A DNA stretch of 64,000 nt from WHSW01 sp963722175 (GTDB lineage: Bacteria; Actinomycetota; Thermoleophilia; Solirubrobacterales; 70-9). The notes under the pieces are model-generated. The model saw only the letters and a list, made by a program, of their open reading frames with translations, was not told the origin of the DNA and ran no database searches. Positions 45,127 through 55,700 of this stretch are shown one piece after another; position 1 is the first letter of the stretch, and every line of letters starts with the position of its first letter. The stretch covers positions 186,001 to 250,000 of the forward strand of contig CAVRKA010000003.1 of NCBI GenBank assembly GCA_963722175.1. The letters run 5' to 3'. Both the position numbers and the translations under genes were made by a program.

Positions 45127-45220
45127 GCTCTGGACCACCCTCCACGGTCTGCGGTCGCGGCGCCATCCCCCAAGTGGGTGGACGGGCCACCCCCCAAGGG
45201 GGCAGCGCGGCCGCGTCGGA

Positions 45221-45901
45221 TCAGGATCCGCTGGTCAGGTCCCGGGGAGCGACGACGCCCGAGGCCATCGCGTGCCGCGCGAGCTCCGCTCGCTTGCGGT
45301 TCTGCGGCAGGTCCGGGAGCTCGAAGGTCCTGAACAGCGCCTTCAGGTGGCTGCGCACCGCCTCCGTCGAGATGCCCAGCGCCTCCGCGAGCTCCGAATT
45401 GGAAGGCGGCGTCGCGCCGGGCTCCGACGACGCGAGCAGCGGCCGGCAGAGTGCGATCAGGACGCGGCGCTGGCCAGGTGTGATCCCGGCCACCTCCTCA
45501 CGCGCGGAGACCCGAGCAGTCTCCCCCGCCTCCGCGGCCGGGTCGCGGAAGAGGACCTCGGTGGCGCCAACTCTCAACAGGTCGCGGTCGTTCAGGCGGC
45601 GGCGGCCGCGCAGCCGTTGGCCGTTGACGAACGTCCCGTTGCGCGACAGGTCGTCGTCAACCACGGTCCAGTTACCGCCGAGGCGCTCGAGCAGGGCGTG
45701 GACCCTGGAGACCTCGACGTCCCATGGGAGGGCGATGTCGTTGCCAGGGTCGCGACCGACGACGACACGATCGCCGTCCAGCACGATCAGCCGGAGCGCG
45801 GCGTCGACGTCGCGGTAGGCGAGGAACGCGCGCTCCGCGCGCTCCGCGGCGATCGTCTGCGAGAGCTCGTTGGGGGTGAATGTATGGCGCGCGAAGCTCA
45901 C
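45221..45901 (-). CDS. FHA domain plus winged-helix regulator
   Basis: This 226-residue cytoplasmic protein has an FHA domain (VVGRDPGNDIALP ... VSRVHALLERLG ... SRNGTFVNG) at about residues 45-110, which binds phosphothreonine. A C-terminal winged-helix or LuxR-like part follows (ITPGQRRVLIALCRPL, SNSELAEALGISTEAVRSHLKALFRTF, LPQNRKRAELAR). It is thus suited to link Ser/Thr phosphorylation to transcription. It lies 39 bp after the pseudokinase gene on the same strand, downstream of an active kinase, and upstream of secreted-protein genes it may regulate. Confidence 0.85.
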   Translation of the reverse strand: MSFARHTFTPNELSQTIAAERAERAFLAYRDVDAALRLIVLDGDRVVVGRDPGNDIALPWDVEVSRVHALLERLGGNWTVVDDDLSRNGTFVNGQRLRGRRRLNDRDLLRVGATEVLFRDPAAEAGETARVSAREEVAGITPGQRRVLIALCRPLLASSEPGATPPSNSELAEALGISTEAVRSHLKALFRTFELPDLPQNRKRAELARHAMASGVVAPRDLTSGS

Positions 45902-45940
45902 CCCCGAATCATCGCCGGTCGCGCCCCCACGTGGGGCCGC

Positions 45941-47347
45941 TTACCCGATCAGCTTGATGCGCCCACTTCCGCGCACCCTGTACTCGTGAGTCAGCGCGAG
46001 CTCCTCACCCGGGTTCTGCCAGCGCAGGCAGAATCCGCGGATTCCGGTCGGGCCGCAGTTCGGCGCCAGCTCGAGCAGGTCTCCCGCGGGATCGGCGTCA
46101 GGGACGGCCAGCCGCGCCAAGCGCCCACCGGCGAGGAGATCGACCGCGATCCCGCCAGGCAGGTCGACCACCACGGCGCGCACCGCTCGGCCGCCCGACA
46201 GCAGCACGGGCACCTCCGCAAGCGGTTGTCCCGCCGGCGCCGCCGCCGCCTGGGCGCCCAGGAGCTGGCGGGGCCCCTCCGCCCGCGCGCCGAACTCGAT
46301 CTCCACGCTGAGCATCAGCTTCCTGCCGGGCGTTGCGCCGTCGCTGCCCTGAGGACCGGCCGTGAGGCCCCCGTCCCAGCGCACGATCGCCGACCCGGGC
46401 GGCGCCGGGCCGACGCCGATCGAGGCGCCCGGACCCAGAAGGACCCCGACCTGGTCTCCGGTCTGCACCGGGATCTCAGCCGGAAACGCGCGCTGGACGG
46501 GGCCCGTCAGGCGCTCCGGCTGCGAGAACCCCACCACGTGAGACCGTCCCCCCTGCTCGCGGATCACCTGAAGCGCCACGTCCCCCGACGCTCCGTCCAC
46601 CTCCCAGCTGCGGATGACGCCGGGGCGGTTCACCGTGATCGTCCGCCCGCCGAGGCGCAGCTGCGCCAAGGTGCACGCGGGGGTGTTGGCGCTGGGCTCG
46701 GCGACGCATCCAAGCGTCCCGGAGCCGACCGGAGCCGGGTCGTCGCCCCCGCTCATCGCCACGGCGGCCGCCGCAGCCGCGGCGATGGCAAGGCCGGCGA
46801 GCGCCAGGCGCAGCCGAGTCCGGCGGGCGCGGACCCGCGTGTCTCGCGTGGGCAGGCGGGAGACCAGGTCGGCGAGCGCCCGCTCGTCCGCCTCGTGCCC
46901 CGTACCGCGTGCGAGGCCGAGGTCGGCCAGGTACGGGACCCCGTCCGCCTCCATCAGGATGTTGTTCTCGGAGACCCGCCCGTGCGTCAGGCCTGCGTCG
47001 CGCACCGCCCGCAGCGCGCCACCGAGCGGCTCGAGCGACGACGCGGTTGGAGGCGAGCGGTCCTCGCGCAACTGCGCGACGGTCCGCCCGCGGAGCAGCC
47101 GCATGGCGATGAAGCGTCCGCCCTCCCACTCCCCGACCTCGTAGCACGGGACCAGGTTCGGGTGGTGGAGCGCCGCAGCCAGGCGCTGCTCATGGTCGAA
47201 GCGGACGAGCTGCTCGGGGGTCTTGAAGTGGTCGGCCTCGATCAGGCGCAGCGCGACGGCCCGGCGCAGCGACACCTGGGTGGCCTCGTAGACCGCCCCG
47301 ACGGAGCCGGCGCCGATCAGGCGCTCGATCCGGAATGGGCCGACCAC
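45941..47347 (-). CDS. Truncated Ser/Thr pseudokinase with extracytoplasmic domain
   Basis: This protein of about 468 residues has a partial kinase N-lobe (GPFRIERLIGAGSVGAVYEA), but the ATP-binding Lys is Arg34 in VALRLIE. The HRD Asp is replaced in THGRVSENNIL (residues 121-131), and DFG is DLG at 142-144. After DLG there is no activation loop, APE or C-lobe; a membrane helix follows at about 180-198. The outer part shares blocks with the active kinase next to it (GASGDVALQVIR, GDQVGVLLGPGASIGV). It is predicted to be catalytically inactive and may act as a regulatory partner. GTG 47347 is the likeliest start, 26 bp after the kinase stop. Confidence 0.8.
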   Translation of the reverse strand: MVGPFRIERLIGAGSVGAVYEATQVSLRRAVALRLIEADHFKTPEQLVRFDHEQRLAAALHHPNLVPCYEVGEWEGGRFIAMRLLRGRTVAQLREDRSPPTASSLEPLGGALRAVRDAGLTHGRVSENNILMEADGVPYLADLGLARGTGHEADERALADLVSRLPTRDTRVRARRTRLRLALAGLAIAAAAAAAVAMSGGDDPAPVGSGTLGCVAEPSANTPACTLAQLRLGGRTITVNRPGVIRSWEVDGASGDVALQVIREQGGRSHVVGFSQPERLTGPVQRAFPAEIPVQTGDQVGVLLGPGASIGVGPAPPGSAIVRWDGGLTAGPQGSDGATPGRKLMLSVEIEFGARAEGPRQLLGAQAAAAPAGQPLAEVPVLLSGGRAVRAVVVDLPGGIAVDLLAGGRLARLAVPDADPAGDLLELAPNCGPTGIRGFCLRWQNPGEELALTHEYRVRGSGRIKLIG

Positions 47348-47373
47348 CGTCCCGGCCCGCGCGGCGTCGTCGC

Positions 47374-49248
47374 CTACCCGGATTCGAGTCTCCCCTCGCT
47401 GACGATGAAGTAGTTGAAGATCGACCGGCCGGAGTTCGGGTTCACCCACCACACGTCAACCTCCCCGAACGGCTCGCCGGGGTACTCGAAGACCTTGAGA
47501 TCGGTCGGCACCCCTTCGGGCTTCAGGTCCGGGATGAACACGCGCAGCGTGCGCCGGCGGGCACGGCTGACATCCAGGACCACCCGCCCATCGACCTCCA
47601 CCAGCTCCACGTCGAGCGTGGTCTCGCGCGGCTCATCGACCGTCAGGGACGCCCGCTCTCGCACCCGGCCGTCCGGAGCGTCCGCGGCGGCGGCGGCGGT
47701 GAGGGTCTCCGGCGGCTCGACGCGCTCGCCCGGGACGAACTCCGCCCGCACGGCGACCTCGTAGTCGAACCCCGTGCCCTCGTCCCGATCCGGGGTGCCG
47801 TACGCGCCGCCCAGCGGCCTGAGCCAGCGCTGCGTGGTGGCGCCCGCGGTCTCGCTGATCCCGATCGACGCGCCCGGGCCCAGCTCGAGTCCGACCTGGT
47901 CGCCGGCCTCGACCGCGAGCTGCGTCTCGAAGTGGCTCGGCCCGGGGTTGGCGGCGAACTCCCACTGGGATGCGCCCACCCGGACCGTGTCGCTCCCGCG
48001 GGGGCGGATCACATCGAGCGCAATGTCTCCGCTCGCCCCGCGCACCGTCCACCCGACGATCGCGCCGTCCGCCGGGATGAGGACGTCGCCACCGGGAAGC
48101 TCGCTCTGGACGATCGAACAGGACGGCGAGGCGGGCGTGGGCGCCTCACCGCGACAATCAACCGAGCGCTGCGGCGGCGCGAGATCGCTGCCCAGCGCCT
48201 CGGCTCCCGGCGGCACGGCCGCCAACGGCACCGCCTCCCCGCTGCCGTCCTCGTCCTCGTCGAGCAGCACGGCGGCTCCTGCCCCGAGCGCGGTCGCTGC
48301 AGCAAGGATCGCGATCGATGCCGTGACCTTCACCCAGGTGGGCCGCGCGCGCTCGGGCGGCGGCAGGACGACGTCGCCCGAAGTCCGGTCGTACGCGCTC
48401 ACGACCTGCGGCGACCCGAGCGTCGAAACGGAATTTCCCAGGGCGTCGCGAACCGCCCGCATGATCGACCGCGAGCTCGGTGGCCGGGTTTCGGGCTGCT
48501 TCGCCAGGGCGGGCCCCAGGGCACCGTCGAGCTCCTCCGGCAGCTCGGACCGTCGTTCGCCGACGGCCGGGGGCGGCTCGGTGGCGGTGGCGTAGAGCAC
48601 CGCGGCGTCCGAGCCGCGCGGGAAGACGACGTCGCCGGTCAGACAATGGAAAACCGTCGCGGCGAACGAGTAGCGATCGGAGGCCGGAGTTGGTTCCTCG
48701 CCGCGAACGATCTCCGGCGCCACGTACGCGACCGACCCCAGCATCGGCCGCGAGGTGGCGACGGTCGTATCCGTCCCCGTTCGCGTCAGGCCGAAATCGG
48801 CCAGGAACGCCCGGTCGCCCTCGTCGATGAGCACGTTCTGGGGCTTGACGTCGCGGTGGACGAGGGCTGCCTCGTGCGCCGCGTCGAGCGCGTCGGTGAC
48901 CTGATCGAGCAGCCTGAGAGCGCGTTCGGCGTCGAGCTCGCCGTCGCGCAGCAGGTCCAGCAGCGTCTGGCCGGGGACGAGCCTCATCGCCAGGAACAGG
49001 CCCTGGTCCGACTCGCCGGCCTCGTAGACCTCGAGCACGTGGGGGTGCTCGAGGGAGGCCTGGAGCCGTGCTTCCCGCCGGAAACGCGCGACGAAGTCCG
49101 GGTCGTCCGCGAGCTCGGGCCGCAGGACCTTGAGCGCCACCTGGCGCTTCAGCGAGGTCTGGACGGCCTCGTAGACGACGCCCATCCCGCCCCGTCCGAT
49201 CACGCGGACGATGCGATACCCGCCCACGCTAGTGCCAGTCTCGATCAT
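47374..49248 (-). CDS. Membrane Ser/Thr protein kinase (PknB-like)
   Basis: This 624-residue protein has an intact Hanks-type kinase: GRGGMG (18-23), Lys40 in VALKVL, HRDVKPQN with Asp133, DFG at 151-153, and APE in YVAPEIVRG. A membrane helix near residue 310-330 leads to an extracytoplasmic domain with GASGDIALDVIRPRG and GDQVGLELGPGASIGI, shared with the pseudokinase. No PASTA repeats are present, so the sensed signal differs from that of PknB. The ATG at 49248 follows GGAGGTGCG. It is the first gene of the signalling run and may phosphorylate proteins read by the FHA regulator. Confidence 0.93.
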   Translation of the reverse strand: MIETGTSVGGYRIVRVIGRGGMGVVYEAVQTSLKRQVALKVLRPELADDPDFVARFRREARLQASLEHPHVLEVYEAGESDQGLFLAMRLVPGQTLLDLLRDGELDAERALRLLDQVTDALDAAHEAALVHRDVKPQNVLIDEGDRAFLADFGLTRTGTDTTVATSRPMLGSVAYVAPEIVRGEEPTPASDRYSFAATVFHCLTGDVVFPRGSDAAVLYATATEPPPAVGERRSELPEELDGALGPALAKQPETRPPSSRSIMRAVRDALGNSVSTLGSPQVVSAYDRTSGDVVLPPPERARPTWVKVTASIAILAAATALGAGAAVLLDEDEDGSGEAVPLAAVPPGAEALGSDLAPPQRSVDCRGEAPTPASPSCSIVQSELPGGDVLIPADGAIVGWTVRGASGDIALDVIRPRGSDTVRVGASQWEFAANPGPSHFETQLAVEAGDQVGLELGPGASIGISETAGATTQRWLRPLGGAYGTPDRDEGTGFDYEVAVRAEFVPGERVEPPETLTAAAAADAPDGRVRERASLTVDEPRETTLDVELVEVDGRVVLDVSRARRRTLRVFIPDLKPEGVPTDLKVFEYPGEPFGEVDVWWVNPNSGRSIFNYFIVSEGRLESG

Positions 49249-49307
49249 CGCACCTCCGGGCGAACACTCCCGCACCGATTGGCACGCAGCCTAATGCGTC
49301 GGCTCTA

Positions 49308-50024
49308 TTAGGCAGACGACTCGCCGCCGGCGGCCGACGGCGGGGGTTCGTCGAACTCGTCGTGACGGCGGTACCAGAATGAATCCGGCGCCTGCGGCCA
49401 GCCTTCGGGCGCGTCCTCGTCGTCGGACTGCCCACCGTACGGCGTGAGGTTGAACAGAGTCCAGATGCTGCCGATCTGCTGGACCATCCGTCCGTGCTGA
49501 AGGAAGTACGTGCGATAGACGTCCTCGCCGTCGCGAAGGAAGACGTTGAAGCCGAACCACTCGTCGACACCGAAGTCGGCGGAGAAGCGCTCGGTGCGAA
49601 TCGTGTACCAGGGGATGTCGGTCCAACCCATCCGCGCGGCGTAGCCGCGCAAATTTTCCTGTGGCGCCGGCGAGACCATCGCGAAAGTGATGTCGCGGCT
49701 GTGCAGAAGGCCGAGCTGAGGGATGGCGTCGGCGACGGACGAACAGCCGACGCAGCCGGCGTCGGGCCAGCCCTCGACCCCTTCCTCGAAGAAGAACCGG
49801 TACAGGATGAGCTGACTGCGCCCGTCGAACAGCTCGAGCAGCGACAGACTTCCGTCCGGCCCGTCGAAGCGGTAGTCGTGGTCCACTCGCACCATCGGCA
49901 TTCGCTTTCGGGCGGCGCCGAGCTCGTGCATCGCTCCGGCGACCGTCGCCTCGCGCTCGGCCAAAGAGGCCAGCGCCGTTTCCCATTCGGCCTGGGAGAC
50001 AACGGGAGGTCGAGGAATGGTCAT
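49308..50024 (-). CDS. DUF899 thioredoxin-fold protein (second copy)
   Basis: This 238-residue protein has the DUF899 pattern (SQAEWETALASLAEREATV, LFDGRSQLILYRFFF, DAGCVGCSSVADA, ARMGWTDIPWYTI). It is only distantly like the copy at 24573, and the CPGC pair is CVGC here. The end is Asp/Glu/Pro rich. The start is ATG 50024. It is transcribed towards the kinase gene, 59 bp away, so it may be its operon leader. Function unknown. Confidence 0.82.
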   Translation of the reverse strand: MTIPRPPVVSQAEWETALASLAEREATVAGAMHELGAARKRMPMVRVDHDYRFDGPDGSLSLLELFDGRSQLILYRFFFEEGVEGWPDAGCVGCSSVADAIPQLGLLHSRDITFAMVSPAPQENLRGYAARMGWTDIPWYTIRTERFSADFGVDEWFGFNVFLRDGEDVYRTYFLQHGRMVQQIGSIWTLFNLTPYGGQSDDEDAPEGWPQAPDSFWYRRHDEFDEPPPSAAGGESSA

Positions 50025-50166
50025 TGGGACGTCATACCCGGGCGTGAACCGTCGAATCCTTCCTTCAACGACGTGCCGGAGAGCCGTGCTACCAGTTCCG
50101 CTGCGCCCGGGGGCCGTCCGAGCGCGCTCGCTCAAGCCCACCGCGCGCCGTGCCGATGGGGCGGCG

Positions 50167-52098
50167 ATGAGCAGGACCGCCGCCGCCGCCGCCGCGACCG
50201 CTACTTGCCTCCTGGCGTGCCTCCTCACCCTCGGGGCATCGACGGCCGCGCAAGCCGCGACAACGTCCTACTACGTCTCACCCCAAGGGAGCGACGCCAA
50301 GCCGGGTACCCGGGCGCAGCCGTTTCGTACGCTCGATCACGCCCGCAACGCTGCCCGCCAGGTACAACGTCCGCTGCACGGGGACATCCTCGTGCGTCTG
50401 CTCGGCGGCACTCATCGCGTCGGGCACGCGCTCACGCTGCGCGCCGGCGACTCGGGCGGGAACGGCTACGACGTCGTCTACGAGGCCGCGCCGGGCGCGC
50501 ACCCGACGATCAGCGGCGGGCGGCGGATCACGGGCTGGACCGTGTTCGACCGGGCCCGTGGCATCTATCGCGCCCGTGCACCGGGGCTGAACACCCGCCA
50601 GCTGTACGTCGACGGCCGTCGCGCGGTGCGCGCGCAGAGCGAGCTCGACCCGTCTGGGTTCACCAAGACGGACGCGGGCTACTCGACGACGGATGCGGCG
50701 ATGGCCGGCTGGCGCAACCAAGGTGACATCGAGGTGCTGTCGAACTGGCGCTGGAAGAGCTTCCGTTGCCCGGTTGACTCGATCATCGGGCAGCAGATCA
50801 CGATGGCCCAGCCGTGCTGGCACAACGCGAATGTGTTCGTCGGACCCGCCTCGATGGGCCTGCCCACGCGGATCGAAAACGCATACGAGCTGCTCGACCA
50901 ACCGCGCGAGTGGTACCTGGACCGGCGCGCCGGATGGATCTACTACAAGCCCGCGAGCGGCGAGAATCCGGCCCGCGCGAAGATCGAGGCCGCCGCCACG
51001 CAGGTGCTGGTGAGTGCGCGCGGGACGGCGGCGCATCCGGTGAGCCGCCTGCGCTTCGAGGGCCTGACCTTCGCCTACGCCACGTGGATGGGAGTCAGCG
51101 GACCCCAGGGCTATGCAGACGATCAGACCGGCTTCCGCGTGACCGGGCCCGACCAGCCGCAGACATTCGAGCACGCGGAGTTCACCACGCGGACACCGGG
51201 GAACCTGCGCTTCGCCTACGCCCGTCACGTGACGATCCGCGGCAACCGGTTCCGGCACCTGGGCGCCGTTGGGGTCGACTTCGGGACCGGAAGTCAGCAC
51301 AACACGATCGCGGGCAACGGCTTCAGAGACATCTCCGCTGCCGCGATCCAGCTCGGCGGAGTCGATGCGATCGACCACCACCCGAGCGTCGCGGGACAAG
51401 TCACGCGCGACAACCGGATCGCCAACAACACGATCACCAAAGCGGCCCAGGAGTTCTTCGATGCGGCGGCGATCTTCGCCGGCTACACGACGCGCACCAC
51501 GATCATCCACAACTCGCTCTCCAATCTGCCGTACACGGGAATCGCGATCGGCTGGGGCTGGGGGATGACCGACCCGGGCCGCTTCCCAGGGTGCACCGGC
51601 TGCCCGTTCGAGGACTGGCAGATCTACACGACGCCGACCACAAGCACGGGCAACAAGATCCTCTACAACGAGATTTCCGACTACCTCAAGGTCGCCTACG
51701 ACGGCGGCGGCATCTATTCGCTCGGTCAGCAGGGCACCTCCCTCCAAGACGGCGAGCTAATCGCCGGCAATGTCATCTTTGGCAAGGCGCCGAGCCACGG
51801 TGGCAACGCCCTCTACACCGATGGCGGCAGTCGCTACATCACGCTGCGCGGCAACGCCGCGTTTGACAACCCTCTCGGCCAGGACGGTCCCGACGGTCTG
51901 CCCTACGGGCACGATTGGGGCGGTTGCCGGCCCTACGGCGATATCGCCTGGGTCGGCAACTGGTGGCAGTACCCGGCCGAGAGCTACGACTGCTATCCGC
52001 CCTACCCCCCGGTCAACGTCTCCCTCGAGAACAACACTGTGATCGGGGGCCGCGCCGGGGTGCCCCCTGCGGTCCTGGCCCGCGCGGGCGCTCACTGA
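50167..52098 (+). CDS. Secreted parallel beta-helix enzyme (GH141-like)
   Basis: This 643-residue protein has a signal peptide (CLLACLLTLGASTAAQAA), then YYVSPQGSDAKPGTRAQPFRT and the segment LLGGTHRVGHALTLRAGDSG with EAAPGAHPTISGG. A right-handed beta-helix follows (NRFRHLGAVGVDFG, NGFRDISAAAIQLGG, NRIANNTITK, NTVIGG). This layout resembles GH141-type and related glycan-acting beta-helix enzymes, but catalytic residues cannot be named with confidence. It is divergent from the DUF899 gene. Confidence 0.78.
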   Translation: MSRTAAAAAATATCLLACLLTLGASTAAQAATTSYYVSPQGSDAKPGTRAQPFRTLDHARNAARQVQRPLHGDILVRLLGGTHRVGHALTLRAGDSGGNGYDVVYEAAPGAHPTISGGRRITGWTVFDRARGIYRARAPGLNTRQLYVDGRRAVRAQSELDPSGFTKTDAGYSTTDAAMAGWRNQGDIEVLSNWRWKSFRCPVDSIIGQQITMAQPCWHNANVFVGPASMGLPTRIENAYELLDQPREWYLDRRAGWIYYKPASGENPARAKIEAAATQVLVSARGTAAHPVSRLRFEGLTFAYATWMGVSGPQGYADDQTGFRVTGPDQPQTFEHAEFTTRTPGNLRFAYARHVTIRGNRFRHLGAVGVDFGTGSQHNTIAGNGFRDISAAAIQLGGVDAIDHHPSVAGQVTRDNRIANNTITKAAQEFFDAAAIFAGYTTRTTIIHNSLSNLPYTGIAIGWGWGMTDPGRFPGCTGCPFEDWQIYTTPTTSTGNKILYNEISDYLKVAYDGGGIYSLGQQGTSLQDGELIAGNVIFGKAPSHGGNALYTDGGSRYITLRGNAAFDNPLGQDGPDGLPYGHDWGGCRPYGDIAWVGNWWQYPAESYDCYPPYPPVNVSLENNTVIGGRAGVPPAVLARAGAH

Positions 52099-52164
52099 CC
52101 GCGAGGGTGCCCGGACGCGGCCCGTGAGCGCTACCGGCCGTGACACCGGGCGGTGCGCGCGAGA

Positions 52165-52188
52165 AGGCGGCGCCATCGAGCGCCGCCT
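52165..52188. terminator. Hairpin between convergent genes
   Basis: AGGCGGCG (52165-52172) pairs perfectly with CGCCGCCT (52181-52188) around an 8-base loop, with GAG/CTC pairing possible outside. It lies between the convergent beta-helix gene and the small YRSPD protein gene, so a bidirectional terminator is likely. No T-run follows. Confidence 0.5.
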
Positions 52189-52226
52189 CCTCGCACGGGA
52201 CCGGCCAATCGAGGTCGGCATCCAAC

Positions 52227-52649
52227 CTACGCGCGCGACCTGGCAATGACCGGCTGGTGACGGGTGGCGGCGTGCCGGAGGGCGAACGCCAGCAGCGCCA
52301 GGCCGAAGCCTGCCAAGGCGCCGATCAGCGCGTCACCCCACGCGAAGCCGCTCGGCTCGGGACTCTCGACGAGTGCGGGCGACGGCGGCGCCGAGGGCCG
52401 GGCGGTGGCGAGGATCGAGTCGGGCGAGCGGTAGTCGCCGCTCGCGAGCACGGATGATCCGGTGGCGCCCGCGATGATCGAGTCGGGAGACCGGTAGCCG
52501 CCGCTCTCGGGCCGGGATGATTCGGTGGTGCCGGCGAGGATCAAGTCGGGCGAGCGGTACGCCTCGTTTCCCGAAGCTGCGGCAACCGAGATCGCCATCG
52601 TTACGAGGACTGCTGAGATCGACATCAGAACTGCGTTCCCGCGCGTCAT
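52227..52649 (-). CDS. Small membrane protein with three YRSPD(S/L)I repeats
   Basis: This 140-residue protein has a signal segment (VLMSISAVLVTMAISVAAAS), then three repeats of about 25 residues: EAYRSPDLILAGTTESS, GGYRSPDSIIAGATGSS and GDYRSPDSILATARPS. A Pro-rich linker and a C-terminal membrane helix (ALIGALAGFGLALLAFAL) with a basic tail follow. The middle is predicted to be outside the membrane. The ATG at 52649 follows GAAAGGAG. The repeated sequence is specific and unusual, and no family is recognised. Confidence 0.72.
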   Translation of the reverse strand: MTRGNAVLMSISAVLVTMAISVAAASGNEAYRSPDLILAGTTESSRPESGGYRSPDSIIAGATGSSVLASGDYRSPDSILATARPSAPPSPALVESPEPSGFAWGDALIGALAGFGLALLAFALRHAATRHQPVIARSRA

Positions 52650-52777
52650 GAGTCGCTCCTTTCTTCCCGAGACCGCCCTTGCGATCTCTATGCGGCAACC
52701 CTCCGAGATGCCGGTAAGCCGTCGCCACGGGAAGCGGTAAGCCCACGGTAATGCGAGTCAGCCGGGCGCCCGACGCG

Positions 52778-55700
52778 TCATCCGAGACCCGCCAGGTCGG
52801 CGGCGGCACTCGCCTGCCATACGGTCATCCCGAGCTCGCCAAACCCGCTCCGGGCTGCTTGAAGAAGCTCGACCCCACGTCTCTCATCGCCAGGAGCTCG
52901 GCGCCGGATCAGCATGCGCGCGTAGTCGTGCTGGGTATGAGCGACCCACGGGCCGGCGCCAATTCGGCCGTTCAGCGCAATGGCGTCCTCGAAGTGACGC
53001 TCGGCCGTCTCCTCCATGCCAAGCATCGAGGCGAGGACGCCAAGCGGGCGAGCTACGGCACCCGTCGCGCCCTCCGGCCACGCCACGGCATTCCGATCGG
53101 CGTAGGGCGCAAGCTGGTCATAGAGAACCGCAGCGCGCTCCCGGTCGTCCAGGAAAGCGCACGTGTCTGCCAGGAGGCTCAAGGCCACAAGCCATTCCTC
53201 GTCGAGGTGGACCCCCGCGAAATCGCTCTCCGCCAGCTCCTCGAACGTGGCCGCTGCCTTCGAGCGCATGCCCAGATCGCTGTAGAGGTTCGCGAGTGCG
53301 CAGCGGCCGACCGGGTACGTCGGGTCCCCCGCGGACCACTTCGCAAGCGTCTCAGCCTCGCCCTCGAGCTCGCCGAGTTCCTTCTTCAGCAGGAACGTCT
53401 GGAGCCGCATTGTGGCGAGCGCGCTGACCGGCTGAGAGTGCTGCCCGAACTCGAACGCCTGCGCGCTTAGTCGCTCGGCGCGTTCGAAGTCCCCTTCAAC
53501 TACGGCCAACGTGGCAGCGAGGGCAGTCGGCGCCCAGCTATAGGAGGGCGCGCGGAGCTCCTGGGCCTCCCTTAGCGCCACGTCGAGTTCTCGCCGCGCC
53601 CGCACCACGTCGCCCACATACAGGTCGAAGAAGGTGCGATAGAAGCGCGCGGTCAGCACTTGCCTCGGCTCGCCCGTCTTCTCGGCGAGTCCCGTGAACT
53701 CCGCTGTCGCGGTCCTGAAATCAGTCAGGGTCGCCGGTCCGGCGAGAGCGATACATCTCGCATCGAGGGCGTACGCGAGCGTCGCCGAGTCGTCGATCCG
53801 GCGCGCCATCTCCACCGCTTCCGCGCTCAGGGCCACGCTGCGCCGGCGGTACGGCTGATCGCGAATCGCGCCCGAGAGCCGTGCGGTCAGCTTGGCGCGG
53901 AGCGCACTGTCGCGCTCGTCGAGGGCGCCGAGCGCCTCCTCGAGCAGTCCGATCAGATGGGGATCGCCGCGGGCGGCGGTCCAGACCATGAGCCCTCCGT
54001 AGCCGAGCGCCGCCTCGCCCAGAGCCGCGAGATCTCCCAGCCCGCGCGCGTCATCCGCTGCCGCGAGGAAGACGTCCCTGGCCCTCGGCTGATCTCCGGC
54101 GCGTAGATACGCGTTGCCGAGCGAGATCAGCGTCCGGCAGCGTTCGCGCCGGTGATCCCCCGGCCAACCGTCGAGTACGTTCAGCGCCAGGCCGTACAGC
54201 CGGGCCGCTTCTTCGTAGGCGAGGAGCCCGATCGCTCGGTCACCGGCGCGTCTCGCGTAGTCGAACGCCTTGATCGGGTCGCCCTCTGGCCCGGCGGCGA
54301 AGAAGTGTTGGGCGAGTTCCGCGAGATGCGCATCGGCGTCCGCCGCATACCGTTCCTCGAGGACCTCCCCTAGCCGCATGTGCAGCTTGCGCCGCCGGGA
54401 GGCTCCGAGTTGCTCATAGAGCGCATCTCGGATCAGGACGTGAGTGAACCGAAGGCGGTCGGCGCTCCCCGGCGCTTCGCTGACAACGCCCTCGGCGATC
54501 GCCTCATCGAGCAGGTCCAGAATCTCGGTCGCCGACCGTCCGCCGGCCTGCGCGAGCGTATCGACCGAGAACTCGCGGCCCAGCACCGACCCCAGCCCCA
54601 GCTGCTCGCGTGCTGCGTCCGAGACCAGGGTGAGGCGCTTGGCGATCACGTCCCGCACGCCTCGCGGGATCGAATGCCGCACGTCGGCCTCGTCGATGGG
54701 CTCGGCCAGGCGCCCTTCGGAAGCCAGGAGCCTCACCAGTTCTCCGATGAAGAGCGGATTGCCGCCCGTCCCGGCATGAATCGCTCCCGCCACCTGAGGC
54801 GACGGCGCGGCGCCGACGAGTGACTCGATCAACCGTGAGACGTCTGGCTCGCCAAACCCCTTCAATCGCACGGTGTGTGTCGCGGGCTGACGCGCAAGCT
54901 CGACGAGCGCCGACGAGAGCGGGTGGCCGGGGCTGACCTCAATGTCCCGGTAGGTGCCGATGACGAGCAGCCGGGCGTCGGCGAGCTCGCCGGCGATGAA
55001 CTGGAGCAAGAGGAGGGACGGGACGTCGGCGGCGTGTAGATCCTCGAGGACGAGAAGCAGCGGTCGCTCGGCCGCCGCGCTTTTCAGGAACGACGAGGTC
55101 GCATCGAAGAGCCTGAACCGAGCGCCGTCCGACTCGGGCGCCTCCAGGAGGGGCAGATCCGGCAGGAGCTCGCGAAGCTCCGGGAGCAGGTGTGCGACCT
55201 CCCCGCCGTGAGCACCCAGCAGCAGTTTGAGATCGGTTGCATCGACCTCACGTAGGTACGCGCGCAGGGCCTGGACCCACGGCCAATACGCTGGAGCACC
55301 GCCGGCCTCCCAGCAGCGTCCCGACAAGATCTCGGCGTCGACGTTCTGGGCGCGCTCGGTGAGCTCGTCCGCCAGGCGACTCTTGCCGATGCCGGGCTCC
55401 CCGGCGATCAGGAAGAGCGACCCTCGACCGCCCAGCGCCGCATCGAGTGCCGCCTCGAGATCCCGAAGCTCGGCCTCGCGGGAAACGAACGCGCCCCCCA
55501 GACGTCTGCCTGCAGACGTCTGAGTGAAGCGTGGGCCGTCGTCAGTCGTTGGCGCTCGCGGCCCACGGGAATGGCTGATCGGCAGCTCGAGTGACCGATC
55601 CTGCGCCAAGATCGCCGCTTCAAGCTGCTTCAGTTCCGGGCCGGGTTCGATCCCGAGCTCCTCGACCAGGGCGTGGCGCGTGTCCCGATAGACATCGAGC

